Positions 8,159-16,935 of a stretch of DNA of 64,000 bases are shown in pieces. Where the stretch lies: contig JAKFXL010000015.1 in assembly GCA_021731365.1 (NCBI GenBank), positions 1 through 64,000 on the forward strand, read 5' to 3'. The notes beneath the pieces were generated by a model. That model was not told where the DNA came from. It worked only from the letters and a program-made list of their open reading frames with translations, and did no database searches. Numbering within the stretch: position 1 is the first letter of the stretch; each line of letters opens with the position of its first letter. Origin of the DNA: Gammaproteobacteria bacterium (GTDB lineage: Bacteria > Pseudomonadota > Gammaproteobacteria > Tenderiales > Tenderiaceae). The position numbers and the translations under genes were made by a program.

Positions 8159-11100
8159 ACCTGACTCGTCTCTCGCTCGGCAACCCGGTGGCGGTGGCTG
8201 TCGCGGTACTACTCGTTGTGCTGTTTGGGTTTATCAGCATGGAGCGGTTACCGATCCAGCTGACGCCAGAAGTTGAAGAACCCAAGATCACTATCTCCAC
8301 CGTCTGGCGTGCGGCGGCACCGGAGGAGGTGGAGGCGGAGATTGTCGAGCCGCAGGAGGATGCGCTACGCGGTCTGCCAGGGTCGACCCAGATTCTGGCG
8401 GAGGCGAGTCGCGGCCAGGGCAAGGTGACACTCACCTTTGCCGTCGGCACCGATCTGCGCCGCGCCCTATTGGAGGTGATGAGCCGCCTCAATCGCGTCG
8501 CCCGTTATCCTGCCGATGCCAACGAACCTGTGATCAGCACGGTGGGGGGGGATAGCCGCCCCATCGCCTGGTTCATCATCAAGGCGGACGCGGAGGCGGG
8601 CAACGACCGCGATATTGCCTCCTATCAGGACTACCTTGAAGAGGTGGTGCAGAGCCGTTTTGAACGAGTGCCCGGCGTGGCGATGTCCGAGGTGCGTGGT
8701 GGTCGGCAGAACGAACTGCGTATCACCTTCGACCCCTACAAGGCCGCCAGTCTCGGTGTGCAGCTGCCGGAGGTGGTAAAGCTGGTCGGCGCCAAGGATA
8801 GCTCCGGCGGTTTTGCCGATGTGGGCAAACGCCGCTATACCCTGCGTTATACCGGCGCCTACAAGGCCGACGATCTGGCCGGTCTGATCATCGACTGGCG
8901 TGAGGGGCGGCCGGTCTATCTGCGTGATGTCGCCACGGTGGCGGTGCAGATGGAGGATCGCGCCAGCTTTGTGATCCAGAACGGCCAGCCCGCCATGGCG
9001 ATCAACGCCCATCGCGAGACCGGCGTCAACGTGCTGGAGGTGATGGCCGGGCTGAAAGAGGCGGTGGAGGAGCTGCGCGAGGGGCCGCTCAAACGGGCCA
9101 ACCTCACCATCACCCAGGTCTATGACGAGACCGACTACATCAACAACTCCATCTCCATGGTGGTGGAGAATCTGCTGCTGGGGATTCTGCTGGCGGTGGG
9201 CGTGTTGTGGTGGTTCTTCCGCCGGTTGCGCGCGACGTTGATTGTGGCGCTGGCGATCCCCATCTGTGTGGTGGGCAGCTTTATGGTGATGGATATGGCG
9301 GGGCGTACGCTCAACGTCATCTCCCTGGCTGGGCTTGCCTTTGCGGTGGGCATGGTGCTGGATGCGGCCATTGTGGTGCTGGAGAATATCGTCCGGCTGC
9401 GCGAACAGGGCGAGAGTAATGAGGCGGCTGCTGAACATGGTGCCACCCAGGTGTGGGGGGCGATTCTTGCTTCCACCGCCACTACGGTGGCGATCTTCCT
9501 GCCGGTGCTGTTTCTGGCTGACGAGGCGGGGCAGCTGTTTGCCGATCTGGCGCTGACCATCTCGGTGGCGGTCTGCCTCTCGCTGCTGGTGGCGGTGGTG
9601 GTGCTGCCCACTGCGGCGATGAGCTGGCTCAAGCAGACCAAACTCGCCGACCCCCACGAGAAGTGGTGGGATGGCATCACCGCCCGCATCATGCAGATTA
9701 CCGGCCCGACAGGCCGTAAGTTCTGGATTGTGGGCTTGCTGACCCTGCCGCTGCTGCTGGTCTGGTTTATGGTGCCCAAGGCTGACTACTTGCCGGAGGG
9801 GAACCGTAACCTGATCTTCAGCTTCATCAATCCACCGCCAGGTGCCAACATCGGTTACATGGAAAAGGAGATGGGGCAGCAGGTGGCGGCGGCGATGGCC
9901 CCCCATCTCAGCGGCGAGAAGCAGCCGCAGGTGAAACACTACTTTTTTGTGGCCTTCAATAACGGCATGTTCATGGGGGCGCAGACCGCTGACGCCACCC
10001 GCACCGGCGAGCTGGTGCCGGTGATCAACCAGCTGATCGCCAGCTTCCCCGATACCATCGGCTTTGCCTTCAAGGCGTCGCTATTTGGTGGGCTGGGCGG
10101 TGGCCGCTCCATTGATATCAACATTCAGGGGCGTGACCTCGAGGGGTTGCTGCAGGCCGGTGGCGCGGGTTTTATGGCAGTGCGTGAGGCGTTTGATTCC
10201 ATGCCGCGCCCATTTCCGGGGCTGGATCTGGCGGAGCCGGAGCTGCGTCTGGTGCCCGACGAGCGTCGTCTCGCCGAGGTGGGCTGGAACCGTGGCGACA
10301 TGGGTGGCATCACCCGCGCCCTCGGCAGTGGGCTTTACGTGGCGGATTACTTTGATGGCGACAAACGCCTCGACGTGATCCTGCGTAGTCAAAGCTGGGA
10401 TACACCGGAGGCGTTGGCGGCGATCCCGCTGGCCACACCTGAAGGTGGCATTCAACCGCTCGGTTCACTGGTGAGCGTGGAGCGCACCGCCGGACCGGAT
10501 CAGCTGCGTCGCATCGACCGCCGTCGCACCGTCACCCTGCAAGTGCGGCTGCCGGAGGGCATGTCGGTGGAGGAGGGGCTGGACCTTATCAAGGCCAAGG
10601 TTGCGCCTGCCATTGAAGCCGCATTACCGGAGGATGGCTCCCTCAGCTACGCCGGTTCAGCCGACAAGCTGCGCGACATGCTCAAAAACATGGGCAGTAC
10701 CTTCCTGCTTGCCATTGTCATCCTCTACCTGCTGATCAGCGCCCTGTTCCGCTCTTTCAAGGACAGCCTGCTGGTGCTGCTGACGATCCCGCTGGCAACC
10801 GTGGGTGGGGTGCTGGCGCTCTGGGTGCTCAACCTCGTCGGCCTCAAACAGCCAATGGACCTGCTGACGATGATCGGTTTTGTCATCCTGCTGGGCTTGA
10901 TGGTCAACAACGCCATCCTGCTGGTGGACCTGGCCCGTAGCGCCGAGCGCGAAGGTGTTGCACGTCGTGATGCCGTGCAGCAGGCGATCCGGCGACGGCT
11001 GCGGCCAATCCTGATGAGTACGCTCACCACTATCTTTGGCATGTTGCCGCTGGTGCTGATGCCGGGTGCCGGGACTGAACTCTATCGCGGCCTGGGGGCG

Positions 11101-11199
11101 GTGATTGTCGGTGGTATGGCGGTGAGTACGCTCTTTACGTTGATTCTGTTGCCGAGTCTGTTGCGGCTGGGGGAGGGCAAACAGCCGCAACTGAGGTGA
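8155..11199 (+). CDS. RND efflux pump, inner-membrane subunit (HAE1/AcrB-like)
   Basis: A 1014-residue proton-driven RND pump with the usual 12 membrane helices and two large periplasmic loops. The GTG start overlaps the adaptor stop by 4 bases, so the two are translationally coupled. The helix-4 motif reads GMVLDAAIVVLEN (D403, A404) where AcrB has VDDAIVVVEN, so the position of AcrB Asp408 is alanine. In helix 10 MVNNAILLVD (N918) replaces AcrB Lys940. The core proton relay is therefore not of the AcrB type; related RND clades share such changes. The substrate is unknown. The adaptor and pump form a two-gene operon that probably uses an outer-membrane factor encoded elsewhere. Confidence 0.93.
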   Translation: MNLTRLSLGNPVAVAVAVLLVVLFGFISMERLPIQLTPEVEEPKITISTVWRAAAPEEVEAEIVEPQEDALRGLPGSTQILAEASRGQGKVTLTFAVGTDLRRALLEVMSRLNRVARYPADANEPVISTVGGDSRPIAWFIIKADAEAGNDRDIASYQDYLEEVVQSRFERVPGVAMSEVRGGRQNELRITFDPYKAASLGVQLPEVVKLVGAKDSSGGFADVGKRRYTLRYTGAYKADDLAGLIIDWREGRPVYLRDVATVAVQMEDRASFVIQNGQPAMAINAHRETGVNVLEVMAGLKEAVEELREGPLKRANLTITQVYDETDYINNSISMVVENLLLGILLAVGVLWWFFRRLRATLIVALAIPICVVGSFMVMDMAGRTLNVISLAGLAFAVGMVLDAAIVVLENIVRLREQGESNEAAAEHGATQVWGAILASTATTVAIFLPVLFLADEAGQLFADLALTISVAVCLSLLVAVVVLPTAAMSWLKQTKLADPHEKWWDGITARIMQITGPTGRKFWIVGLLTLPLLLVWFMVPKADYLPEGNRNLIFSFINPPPGANIGYMEKEMGQQVAAAMAPHLSGEKQPQVKHYFFVAFNNGMFMGAQTADATRTGELVPVINQLIASFPDTIGFAFKASLFGGLGGGRSIDINIQGRDLEGLLQAGGAGFMAVREAFDSMPRPFPGLDLAEPELRLVPDERRLAEVGWNRGDMGGITRALGSGLYVADYFDGDKRLDVILRSQSWDTPEALAAIPLATPEGGIQPLGSLVSVERTAGPDQLRRIDRRRTVTLQVRLPEGMSVEEGLDLIKAKVAPAIEAALPEDGSLSYAGSADKLRDMLKNMGSTFLLAIVILYLLISALFRSFKDSLLVLLTIPLATVGGVLALWVLNLVGLKQPMDLLTMIGFVILLGLMVNNAILLVDLARSAEREGVARRDAVQQAIRRRLRPILMSTLTTIFGMLPLVLMPGAGTELYRGLGAVIVGGMAVSTLFTLILLPSLLRLGEGKQPQLR

Positions 11200-11258
11200 C
11201 GGTTGTCTGTATTGAAAAGTACCGGTAGGTCTTGCTGGGTACTTTGGATAATCGGCAA

Positions 11259-11276
11259 GACTGCCACAAGGCAGTC
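11259..11276. other. Hairpin between convergent genes
   Basis: GACTGCC-ACAA-GGCAGTC, a perfect 7-bp stem with a 4-base loop, sits between the 3' ends of the RND pump (plus) and the FadL-like gene (minus). Its position suits a shared transcription end, but there is no T tract on either side. Confidence 0.35.
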
Positions 11277-11294
11277 CTGCCTGGCCTTAATGGA

Positions 11295-12620
11295 TCAAAA
11301 TGATCGAGTGTATTGAACGCTCAAAATATCGACACTATTGGCATAGCTCCCCACGAGATTACCCTTGCCGCTGGCGGCCTGCATATCGGCAATCGTTGAC
11401 TCCTTTATAAACAGGTGGGCGTAACCAAAGTCGAATGCCTCATTGGTGGAGGGTTTGTACTGGCCACCTAGTGCGACCCAGGTACGGTCGTTGTCAGGGA
11501 TACGGGCAGTGCGGTGTGAATCGGGCACGGGGGCCTGATCAAGTGCCACCCCGGCACGTGCCGACCATTTGGGGTTGTAGTGGTAGTTGGTGCCGGCTGA
11601 GAAGCGCCAGGTATTGGCCCAGTTTTCATTGACGGTCTGTACATTGGAGCCGTTTGAACGGTCGATTTTCAGCTGTTTAAAGACCCCCCAGCCAGTCCAG
11701 GTGGCGTCAGCCATAAAGTCCCATTGACTGTTGAGTTGGTGAAAGCCGCTGATGGAAAATGAGTCGGGCATACTGATAGGGAGTGTGACATCGCCGTTTG
11801 CCAGTTGTGGGCTGGCGGCCATGGCGGTGGGCACGTTGTCAAAGGAGACTGTGCCATTCAGGGTGTATTTGATTTTTGAGCGGTAGGCGAGACCGATACG
11901 TGTTTTCGGGTCCAGGTTGATTAACGCCCCAAAGTTATAACCCCAGGCAGCGTCATCGCCACGAATAGTGCTAACCCCCTCCTGATTTGCCCCGCCAATG
12001 GCTGTCATCAGAGCAGATCCCCCGGCGGCAAAGGCTGCAGCACTGTAGTTGACCGCGCTGGTTAACTCACCTTTTATAAACTGGTAATCCAGGCCCGCCC
12101 CCAGTGAAACCATCTTGTTGATGTCGTATGAGACTGAGGGGTTTAGATTGATGGTTTCGATTTTGGACTTCACCGCCTGGAAACGCCCGATCCAGTCATC
12201 GTTATAGTTGGTCTGTAAACCAAAGGGGACGTTAATGCCCAGACCTATTCGGGTCTGAGGGTCCAGCTCCATGGCAAAGTAGGCGTTAGGTACCAGCGCC
12301 CAGCTGCCTGCATCACCGCCAGCACCACCGGCTGTTTGGAAGGTGGCGGCTGTTGATGCGCCGTTGTCGGTAAAATGGACCGTTGGTTTTATAAGATGGC
12401 CCGCCAGTACCGCCTGTTTATCACTCAGGCGTGACATGCCTGCCGGATTGAAAAAGATAGTGGCGGCGTCATCGGCGCTGGCAGCACCACCGGCATATGC
12501 GTTGCCTAAGCCGCTGCCGCTCTGTTCAATCAGCGCAAAGCCAGCTGCAGAGGCGGTGCCTGATGCGATGAGCAGTGTCCCGGCCAGCGGCCAGCATTTA
12601 GAGGTTATTGTGAACATCAT
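11295..12620 (-). CDS. FadL/OmpP1/TodX-type outer-membrane transporter
   Basis: A 441-residue outer-membrane barrel for uptake of hydrophobic compounds such as long-chain fatty acids or aromatics. The signal peptide ends near SGTASAAG. The mature N-terminus starts AGFALIEQSGSGLGNAYAGGAA, then DDAATIFFNPAGMSRL, which is the FadL-family N-terminal hatch signature (NPAG). The rest alternates in amphipathic strands, and the chain ends in aromatic Phe (VQYTRSF), as outer-membrane barrels do. It stands alone as a monocistron, 530 bases downstream of the metabolite cluster on the same strand. A functional link to that cluster is possible but not shown. Confidence 0.93.
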   Translation of the reverse strand: MMFTITSKCWPLAGTLLIASGTASAAGFALIEQSGSGLGNAYAGGAASADDAATIFFNPAGMSRLSDKQAVLAGHLIKPTVHFTDNGASTAATFQTAGGAGGDAGSWALVPNAYFAMELDPQTRIGLGINVPFGLQTNYNDDWIGRFQAVKSKIETINLNPSVSYDINKMVSLGAGLDYQFIKGELTSAVNYSAAAFAAGGSALMTAIGGANQEGVSTIRGDDAAWGYNFGALINLDPKTRIGLAYRSKIKYTLNGTVSFDNVPTAMAASPQLANGDVTLPISMPDSFSISGFHQLNSQWDFMADATWTGWGVFKQLKIDRSNGSNVQTVNENWANTWRFSAGTNYHYNPKWSARAGVALDQAPVPDSHRTARIPDNDRTWVALGGQYKPSTNEAFDFGYAHLFIKESTIADMQAASGKGNLVGSYANSVDILSVQYTRSF

Positions 12621-13150
12621 TTAGATTCTCCCTGTCGTGGTTACAGATGTATCTCCGCATCAATCTCCCTGCCTGCGAAGTTTTAAAGTCAATTACATAG
12701 TTAAGCTCTTTACGGTGAATAGGGTGTCGCAACTGTTTTGTGGTGATGCTGCCATAGTCGTGCATCTATAGTATCCAGTGTGACTAAGCTATTCTGAATT
12801 CCTCTATCAGGCAACTATATTTTTTAAAATTCGCTTCTAAACATGCAATGTTGGCACCGTACTGTTTAGCTTATTTGTAATGATATTTGATTTGTATAAT
12901 GGTTTTTTAGAGCAACCAGAACCAATTCTTATTCTGGATTGTATATACCCACAAGCCCCCTGTCTTATTGCTGTTATCTGAGCAGTGGGTATTTCCATGT
13001 TGAATCCGTGTGATGGAAGGTCAAAATAGTTATTTTGCTGGGTCGTCGATTTGAGAGTTTGAGTCCGGCGAAACGGTGTTTGCAAAGATCTACTGGACTA
13101 TATAGTCATGTGTGAGGATGCTTTTATGTCAAATACAGTGGGAGGTTTCT
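12621..13150. other. Intergenic region, no gene seen
   Basis: This AT-rich 530-base stretch separates the FadL-like gene from the end of the metabolite cluster. It must contain the FadL promoter and the cluster's transcription end. An 82-codon minus-strand reading frame (12837-13085) lacks a ribosome site and any recognisable motif and is not called. A weak CCAGAA/TTCTGG inverted repeat near 12918-12940 is the only structure noted. Confidence 0.45.
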
Positions 13151-14851
13151 TCAGAAATGTGCTTCCAGTACCATCATGGGTGCATTGGTATCTTTAGTGA
13201 TGCCAGGTGGCGTGCCATATTTGTTGCGCCAGTATTCGTAACCGATGCCCGCATAAAACGTACCCTGCTTAGAAAACAGAGTGCCAACATCAAACATAAA
13301 ATAGGCACGGGCAAGCGTTTCAGCCCCGGTTTCCATGTCAAAACCATCTTTGCCTTTCTTTCCAATGTAATTAACAATTCCGTCGAACTTGGCACTGATG
13401 CTGGTGATAGGGAGACTCCACGCGGCACTGATGCCATAGGTGTCGTCGAACGTGACTGACTTTCCAGTAATACCGTTATGATTTTTTTCTGTGCGGTAGA
13501 GTAGGCTGATTTCAAGGAAGCCAGGGACATCGAAGTTCAGTGTTGGGCCAAACACGGTTTTTTGAACACGTGGACCCATGTTGTCGTTTTTCGAGTTTAA
13601 ATCGACCCCAACGGTAATTCCGACATCCTTGAGAATGCCCCCGCCCATTTTGATGTTGGTCATGGTGCCCAAGGCGATCTTATGCCGATAGACGGCATAG
13701 ATTTCCTGCGCACCACCCCCGCCATTAAGGGCAGGGTCTTTGTCGTCCGACACCATAAAGTCGGTGGCAAAGAAGTTTGTACCGTACTTGTAGCCGCTGA
13801 CATGGGTGAATGAAAAAATATCTTTGTGTATCTTGTTGGGATTCGTCGGCTCGGTAAATTCGTTACCTATTCGGTAGCTGACAAAGGTATCTGACCAGTC
13901 CGCTGCGAAGAGCTGTTGCGATGTAAAGAGAGCGCCGATGATTAAGCTAAGCATCTGTGTACGTGAGGTGAGCGGATGTGATTTACCCTGCGTTGCGGAA
14001 CCAATGGTCCCGAGGTCGATGGGATCGTCAATCATATGTTTAGTTGAGACACTGTTTTCATCTATTAGTGGCTCAGCTGTGATACCTAATATGCGACATG
14101 CGTTAATCCATGCCACTTGCTCCCATGTTGTCGAATCAAGATTTAGTACGCGGTACTTCGCTAACTCAACAGCTGGATGCTGGATAGGGTATTCAGTGCC
14201 GAACAATAGGCGATTAGGCCCAAGACGTTCCAGTGCGTACTGAATTACCCGCGTATAGCCTCCCGATGTCTCGAGGAGTACATTATTGGTTTTTGAAATT
14301 AAATCGATCCCGTACAAGTCAATGTGTCCAATACCGCTGTGTCCAAGTACAAAGTTTACCGATGGGAACTGATTCGCGAGCACGACTAAGTCGGTCACGG
14401 AGAAACCGTTGCGAATTAGACAATGCAGGTAGACAGGGTGCCCAACTGTGGCAGCGATTTCGATCAGGGCCGAGGTGCGACTGTCGTTTAATGCAACACC
14501 GTGTACCGCCGGAGCAAGCTCCAGTCCGCTGAATTGGTTCGCCCGATCTCGGTAATGGTCAGGGTCGCGACGCGGGTTCGCAAAGTAGAAAGGCACCAAC
14601 CTGCCTTTTGCACGGGTACAGGCATCCAGCACAAAATCGTTATCGGCATCGACATCGGCGAAACCGCCTTCAATAATTTGCCGCGATAGCTGCCCGAGTG
14701 GGATTGTTCCGCCTGCTGATACCACAGCGCATTTGATATGAAGGTCATCCATCATTCGTATCAGGCGATTTAAGGAAGTATTGTCCGGTATGAGCCGTGC
14801 GTGGAAATCGAATATTTTCTGTTCGTGCACTTGTTTATGAAGAATAGGCAT
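13151..14851 (-). CDS. Amidohydrolase fused to a Tsx-like outer-membrane channel
   Basis: One uninterrupted 566-codon frame joins two unrelated proteins. Residues 1 to about 260 are a TIM-barrel amidohydrolase of the amidohydrolase_2 group: DFHARL (D15, H17), YLHC (H143), GHSG (H171) and GTEYP (E220). Usual members have DxHxH and GxDxP, so the second His and the final acidic ligand differ. Residues about 300-317 form a typical signal peptide (MLSLIIGALFTS...FA|ADWSD), and 318-566 is a nucleoside-channel (Tsx-like) barrel ending in Phe (VLEAHF). No ribosome site precedes internal Met300 (13954). A signal peptide in mid-chain makes a single two-domain product puzzling; internal initiation, processing or a recent gene fusion are options. 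In benzoxazole pathways an amidohydrolase closes the ring, which fits this cluster. Confidence 0.85.
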   Translation of the reverse strand: MPILHKQVHEQKIFDFHARLIPDNTSLNRLIRMMDDLHIKCAVVSAGGTIPLGQLSRQIIEGGFADVDADNDFVLDACTRAKGRLVPFYFANPRRDPDHYRDRANQFSGLELAPAVHGVALNDSRTSALIEIAATVGHPVYLHCLIRNGFSVTDLVVLANQFPSVNFVLGHSGIGHIDLYGIDLISKTNNVLLETSGGYTRVIQYALERLGPNRLLFGTEYPIQHPAVELAKYRVLNLDSTTWEQVAWINACRILGITAEPLIDENSVSTKHMIDDPIDLGTIGSATQGKSHPLTSRTQMLSLIIGALFTSQQLFAADWSDTFVSYRIGNEFTEPTNPNKIHKDIFSFTHVSGYKYGTNFFATDFMVSDDKDPALNGGGGAQEIYAVYRHKIALGTMTNIKMGGGILKDVGITVGVDLNSKNDNMGPRVQKTVFGPTLNFDVPGFLEISLLYRTEKNHNGITGKSVTFDDTYGISAAWSLPITSISAKFDGIVNYIGKKGKDGFDMETGAETLARAYFMFDVGTLFSKQGTFYAGIGYEYWRNKYGTPPGITKDTNAPMMVLEAHF

Positions 14852-14891
14852 TGGAGTTCCCCAGTAATCATAGTGATCTGTTATTTAATTA

Positions 14892-15509
14892 TTACGCTAT
14901 GTTGAACACGTCCTCATAATTCAATCTTGGCAAACGATCAAACCACGCATGGGTACCCGGTTTGCCAATATTCATTACTACTAGCGGTTGGTGTTTTCCG
15001 TCAGGGAAAAACTCCCTCTGTAATCTGCTTACATCAAATCCAGTCATCGGTCCCGCCGCAAGACCGGCTGCTCGAACGCCGAGAATGAAGTAGGCTATTT
15101 GGAGCGTGGCGTTGAGTCGCGCCGACGTCACTCTAACCCCCTCGTCCGCGAACATCTCATTTTTAGCTTCCGGATAGACGGGGAACTGTTCTGGGAGGTG
15201 CTCATGGAAATCGATGTCGGCCGCGAAGATAATGGTCACTGGTGCTTTTGCGGTCTTCTCTCCATTGGCGCCATACATACAGTCGACCAACCGCTGGCGT
15301 GCTCGCTCTGAGCGAACGACCAGAGCACGCAAAGGCTGCTGGTTGAGAGACGTGGGTGCCCATTTCACCAGTTCATAGATTGTCTTGAGCTGTTCATCCG
15401 ATACCGGGTCATCAGTGAATCGATTTGCGGTCCGGGCGGTCAAGAACAGAAGGTTCTGTGCCGACTGATCCAAAATTATTTCGCTGTTGTTCTGTATTGT
15501 GTCGATCAT
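14892..15509 (-). CDS. Nitroreductase-family flavoprotein, RutE/HadB-like
   Basis: A 205-residue FMN-dependent nitroreductase-fold enzyme closest in pattern to RutE (malonic semialdehyde reductase) and related small reductases. Visible family features are the FMN phosphate region (TARTANRFTDDPVSDEQLKTI), KWAPTSLNQQPLRALVV, the mid-chain ARLNATLQIAYFILGVRAAGLAAGPMTGFD, and the C-terminal MNIGKPGTHAWFDRLPRL. It lies 33 bases after the PaaK-like ligase and 40 before the amidohydrolase fusion, so it is co-transcribed with both. In this setting it could reduce a nitroso, nitro, quinone-imine or aldehyde intermediate of an aminophenol pathway; that is inference. A stress or generic reductase role cannot be excluded. 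Confidence 0.88.
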   Translation of the reverse strand: MIDTIQNNSEIILDQSAQNLLFLTARTANRFTDDPVSDEQLKTIYELVKWAPTSLNQQPLRALVVRSERARQRLVDCMYGANGEKTAKAPVTIIFAADIDFHEHLPEQFPVYPEAKNEMFADEGVRVTSARLNATLQIAYFILGVRAAGLAAGPMTGFDVSRLQREFFPDGKHQPLVVMNIGKPGTHAWFDRLPRLNYEDVFNIA

Positions 15510-15542
15510 CGTTATCTCCTTAATTTATAAAACACGCTATTG

Positions 15543-16889
15543 TTACTGACAGATGAGACCCTGCTCCCACTCATCCAGCGATGAGCAGAGGAATCGAGGC
15601 TTAACAAAGGGGGTTTCACGGAGCAGGAATTCGCGTGATACCAGTGCGCCATGAGGTACGGCGAGTACTTCGGCGGGTATGCCGAGGTTTTTTTCGAGTT
15701 CCTGCCGAAGATGCCTTCCGCACTCTTGCATCACCGCCGGTTCTGCTTCGATTTCCAGGCGTAACCGGTTGTCAGCCATCACGCCTCGCCAGAATAAAGC
15801 TCGGAACTCCATGGGGAGGCGATAAACCACCTCGTCAATCGAGCTCTGATTCAGTTCAATTGCAGTGTTGCCAGTTAAACTCGACGGTCTGCCCAGTACC
15901 CGGATTTTCGGTAGCACCCAACCGCAGGAGCATGGTTCATCCCAAAGTTCCACGATGTCTTCTAAGTTGTACCGTATCAGGGGCATTGCCTCTCGGTAGA
16001 GGGTTGTGACTAGCAGTTGTCCGCGACCATGTCGTGCGATGGTGCCGGTTAGAGGATCGTATATTTCCATTAAGAATCGGTCAGCCCAAGGGTGCAATAC
16101 CCCTTCGCAACACTCGCCAGCGAGCGATGTTGTCTCTGTTGATCCGTAATCCTCTACCACTGGCGCGCCCCATATTTCACTAATGCGCTTGCGCTTTGCC
16201 GGGCCTATGGGTTCACCGGCCACCACAAATGCACGCAACGATTTCCCAACGTCCGTAGGTTCAAGTCCACGGGCCCACGCAGCGGCGGCCCAGAACAGCG
16301 GTTCACTCGGCAAGCTCCACGTCACGGAAATTCCCAAGCTGCTAAGGAGATGTAGGACGCGTGGATAGGACATCATGCTTGTGCGGTTGTCCGCCGGCAC
16401 TATTGTGGCACCGCACATCAGTGCCGCATTGTGCATTTGGTGAGCGGTGGTCGCCATTGAATATGGAGTTTTGACTAGTACCCAATCATCACGATTGAGC
16501 CGGGCGGCGCCGCGGGTGAAGCGGTCGACACACTCCCGCCAATCTGCTTCCGTTTGAAACGATGCAATCGGTTGTCCCGTTGTCCCGCTGGACTCATGGT
16601 ATGTCGCCACCTCGTGGCGTGGTATGGCGAGAAATGCATAGGGGTAACCGTTTCTGAGATCCTCCTTGCTGGTAAGTGGGATGTCAGAAAACTTGACTCC
16701 GGCAGAGAGTCGCTGTTCGTAAAAGGGGGATTGTCGAGCCACCGAAACTGTTCTACCAACAGCTTCGTTTTGCAGCTTCGCAAGCGCCTCGAATGTTGAC
16801 CAGTCCCCAATACGCGGCCATGGATTCAATGTCATAAAATGGTTCACCTTTGACTCTTTTGTTGTGCTTGGTAACTTCGGGACGATCAT
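15543..16889 (-). CDS. Adenylate-forming ligase, phenylacetate-CoA ligase (PaaK) type
   Basis: A member of the ANL superfamily with PaaK-like layout, expected to activate an aromatic or short carboxylic acid as the acyl-AMP and then the CoA thioester. Motifs: the P-loop HESSGTTGQP, the adenylation motif VEDYGSTETT, and the Cys-containing DEPCSCGW typical of the PaaK branch. The C-terminal domain ends in FVKPRFL. The first ATG (16889) has no ribosome site; starts near 16835-16841, preceded by AAAGG, look better and would shorten the chain by 16-18 residues. It is one of two ligases in the cluster. A plausible substrate is 3-amino-4-hydroxybenzoate or the acid it is joined to (inference). Confidence 0.88.
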   Translation of the reverse strand: MIVPKLPSTTKESKVNHFMTLNPWPRIGDWSTFEALAKLQNEAVGRTVSVARQSPFYEQRLSAGVKFSDIPLTSKEDLRNGYPYAFLAIPRHEVATYHESSGTTGQPIASFQTEADWRECVDRFTRGAARLNRDDWVLVKTPYSMATTAHQMHNAALMCGATIVPADNRTSMMSYPRVLHLLSSLGISVTWSLPSEPLFWAAAAWARGLEPTDVGKSLRAFVVAGEPIGPAKRKRISEIWGAPVVEDYGSTETTSLAGECCEGVLHPWADRFLMEIYDPLTGTIARHGRGQLLVTTLYREAMPLIRYNLEDIVELWDEPCSCGWVLPKIRVLGRPSSLTGNTAIELNQSSIDEVVYRLPMEFRALFWRGVMADNRLRLEIEAEPAVMQECGRHLRQELEKNLGIPAEVLAVPHGALVSREFLLRETPFVKPRFLCSSLDEWEQGLICQ

Positions 16890-16935
16890 TTATTAGGCGC
16901 TCAGGCAGCTGATTGCACTGTATCTGACGATCCCG

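Noticed and set aside
8467-9939. 490-codon minus-strand open frame
   Set aside because: It lies wholly inside the RND pump gene, is His/Gln-rich as antisense frames of GC-rich genes are, and has no motif or ribosome site.
12837-13085. 82-codon minus-strand frame between the FadL-like gene and the cluster
   Set aside because: There is no ribosome site, the composition is unlike a folded protein, and no homology is recognised.
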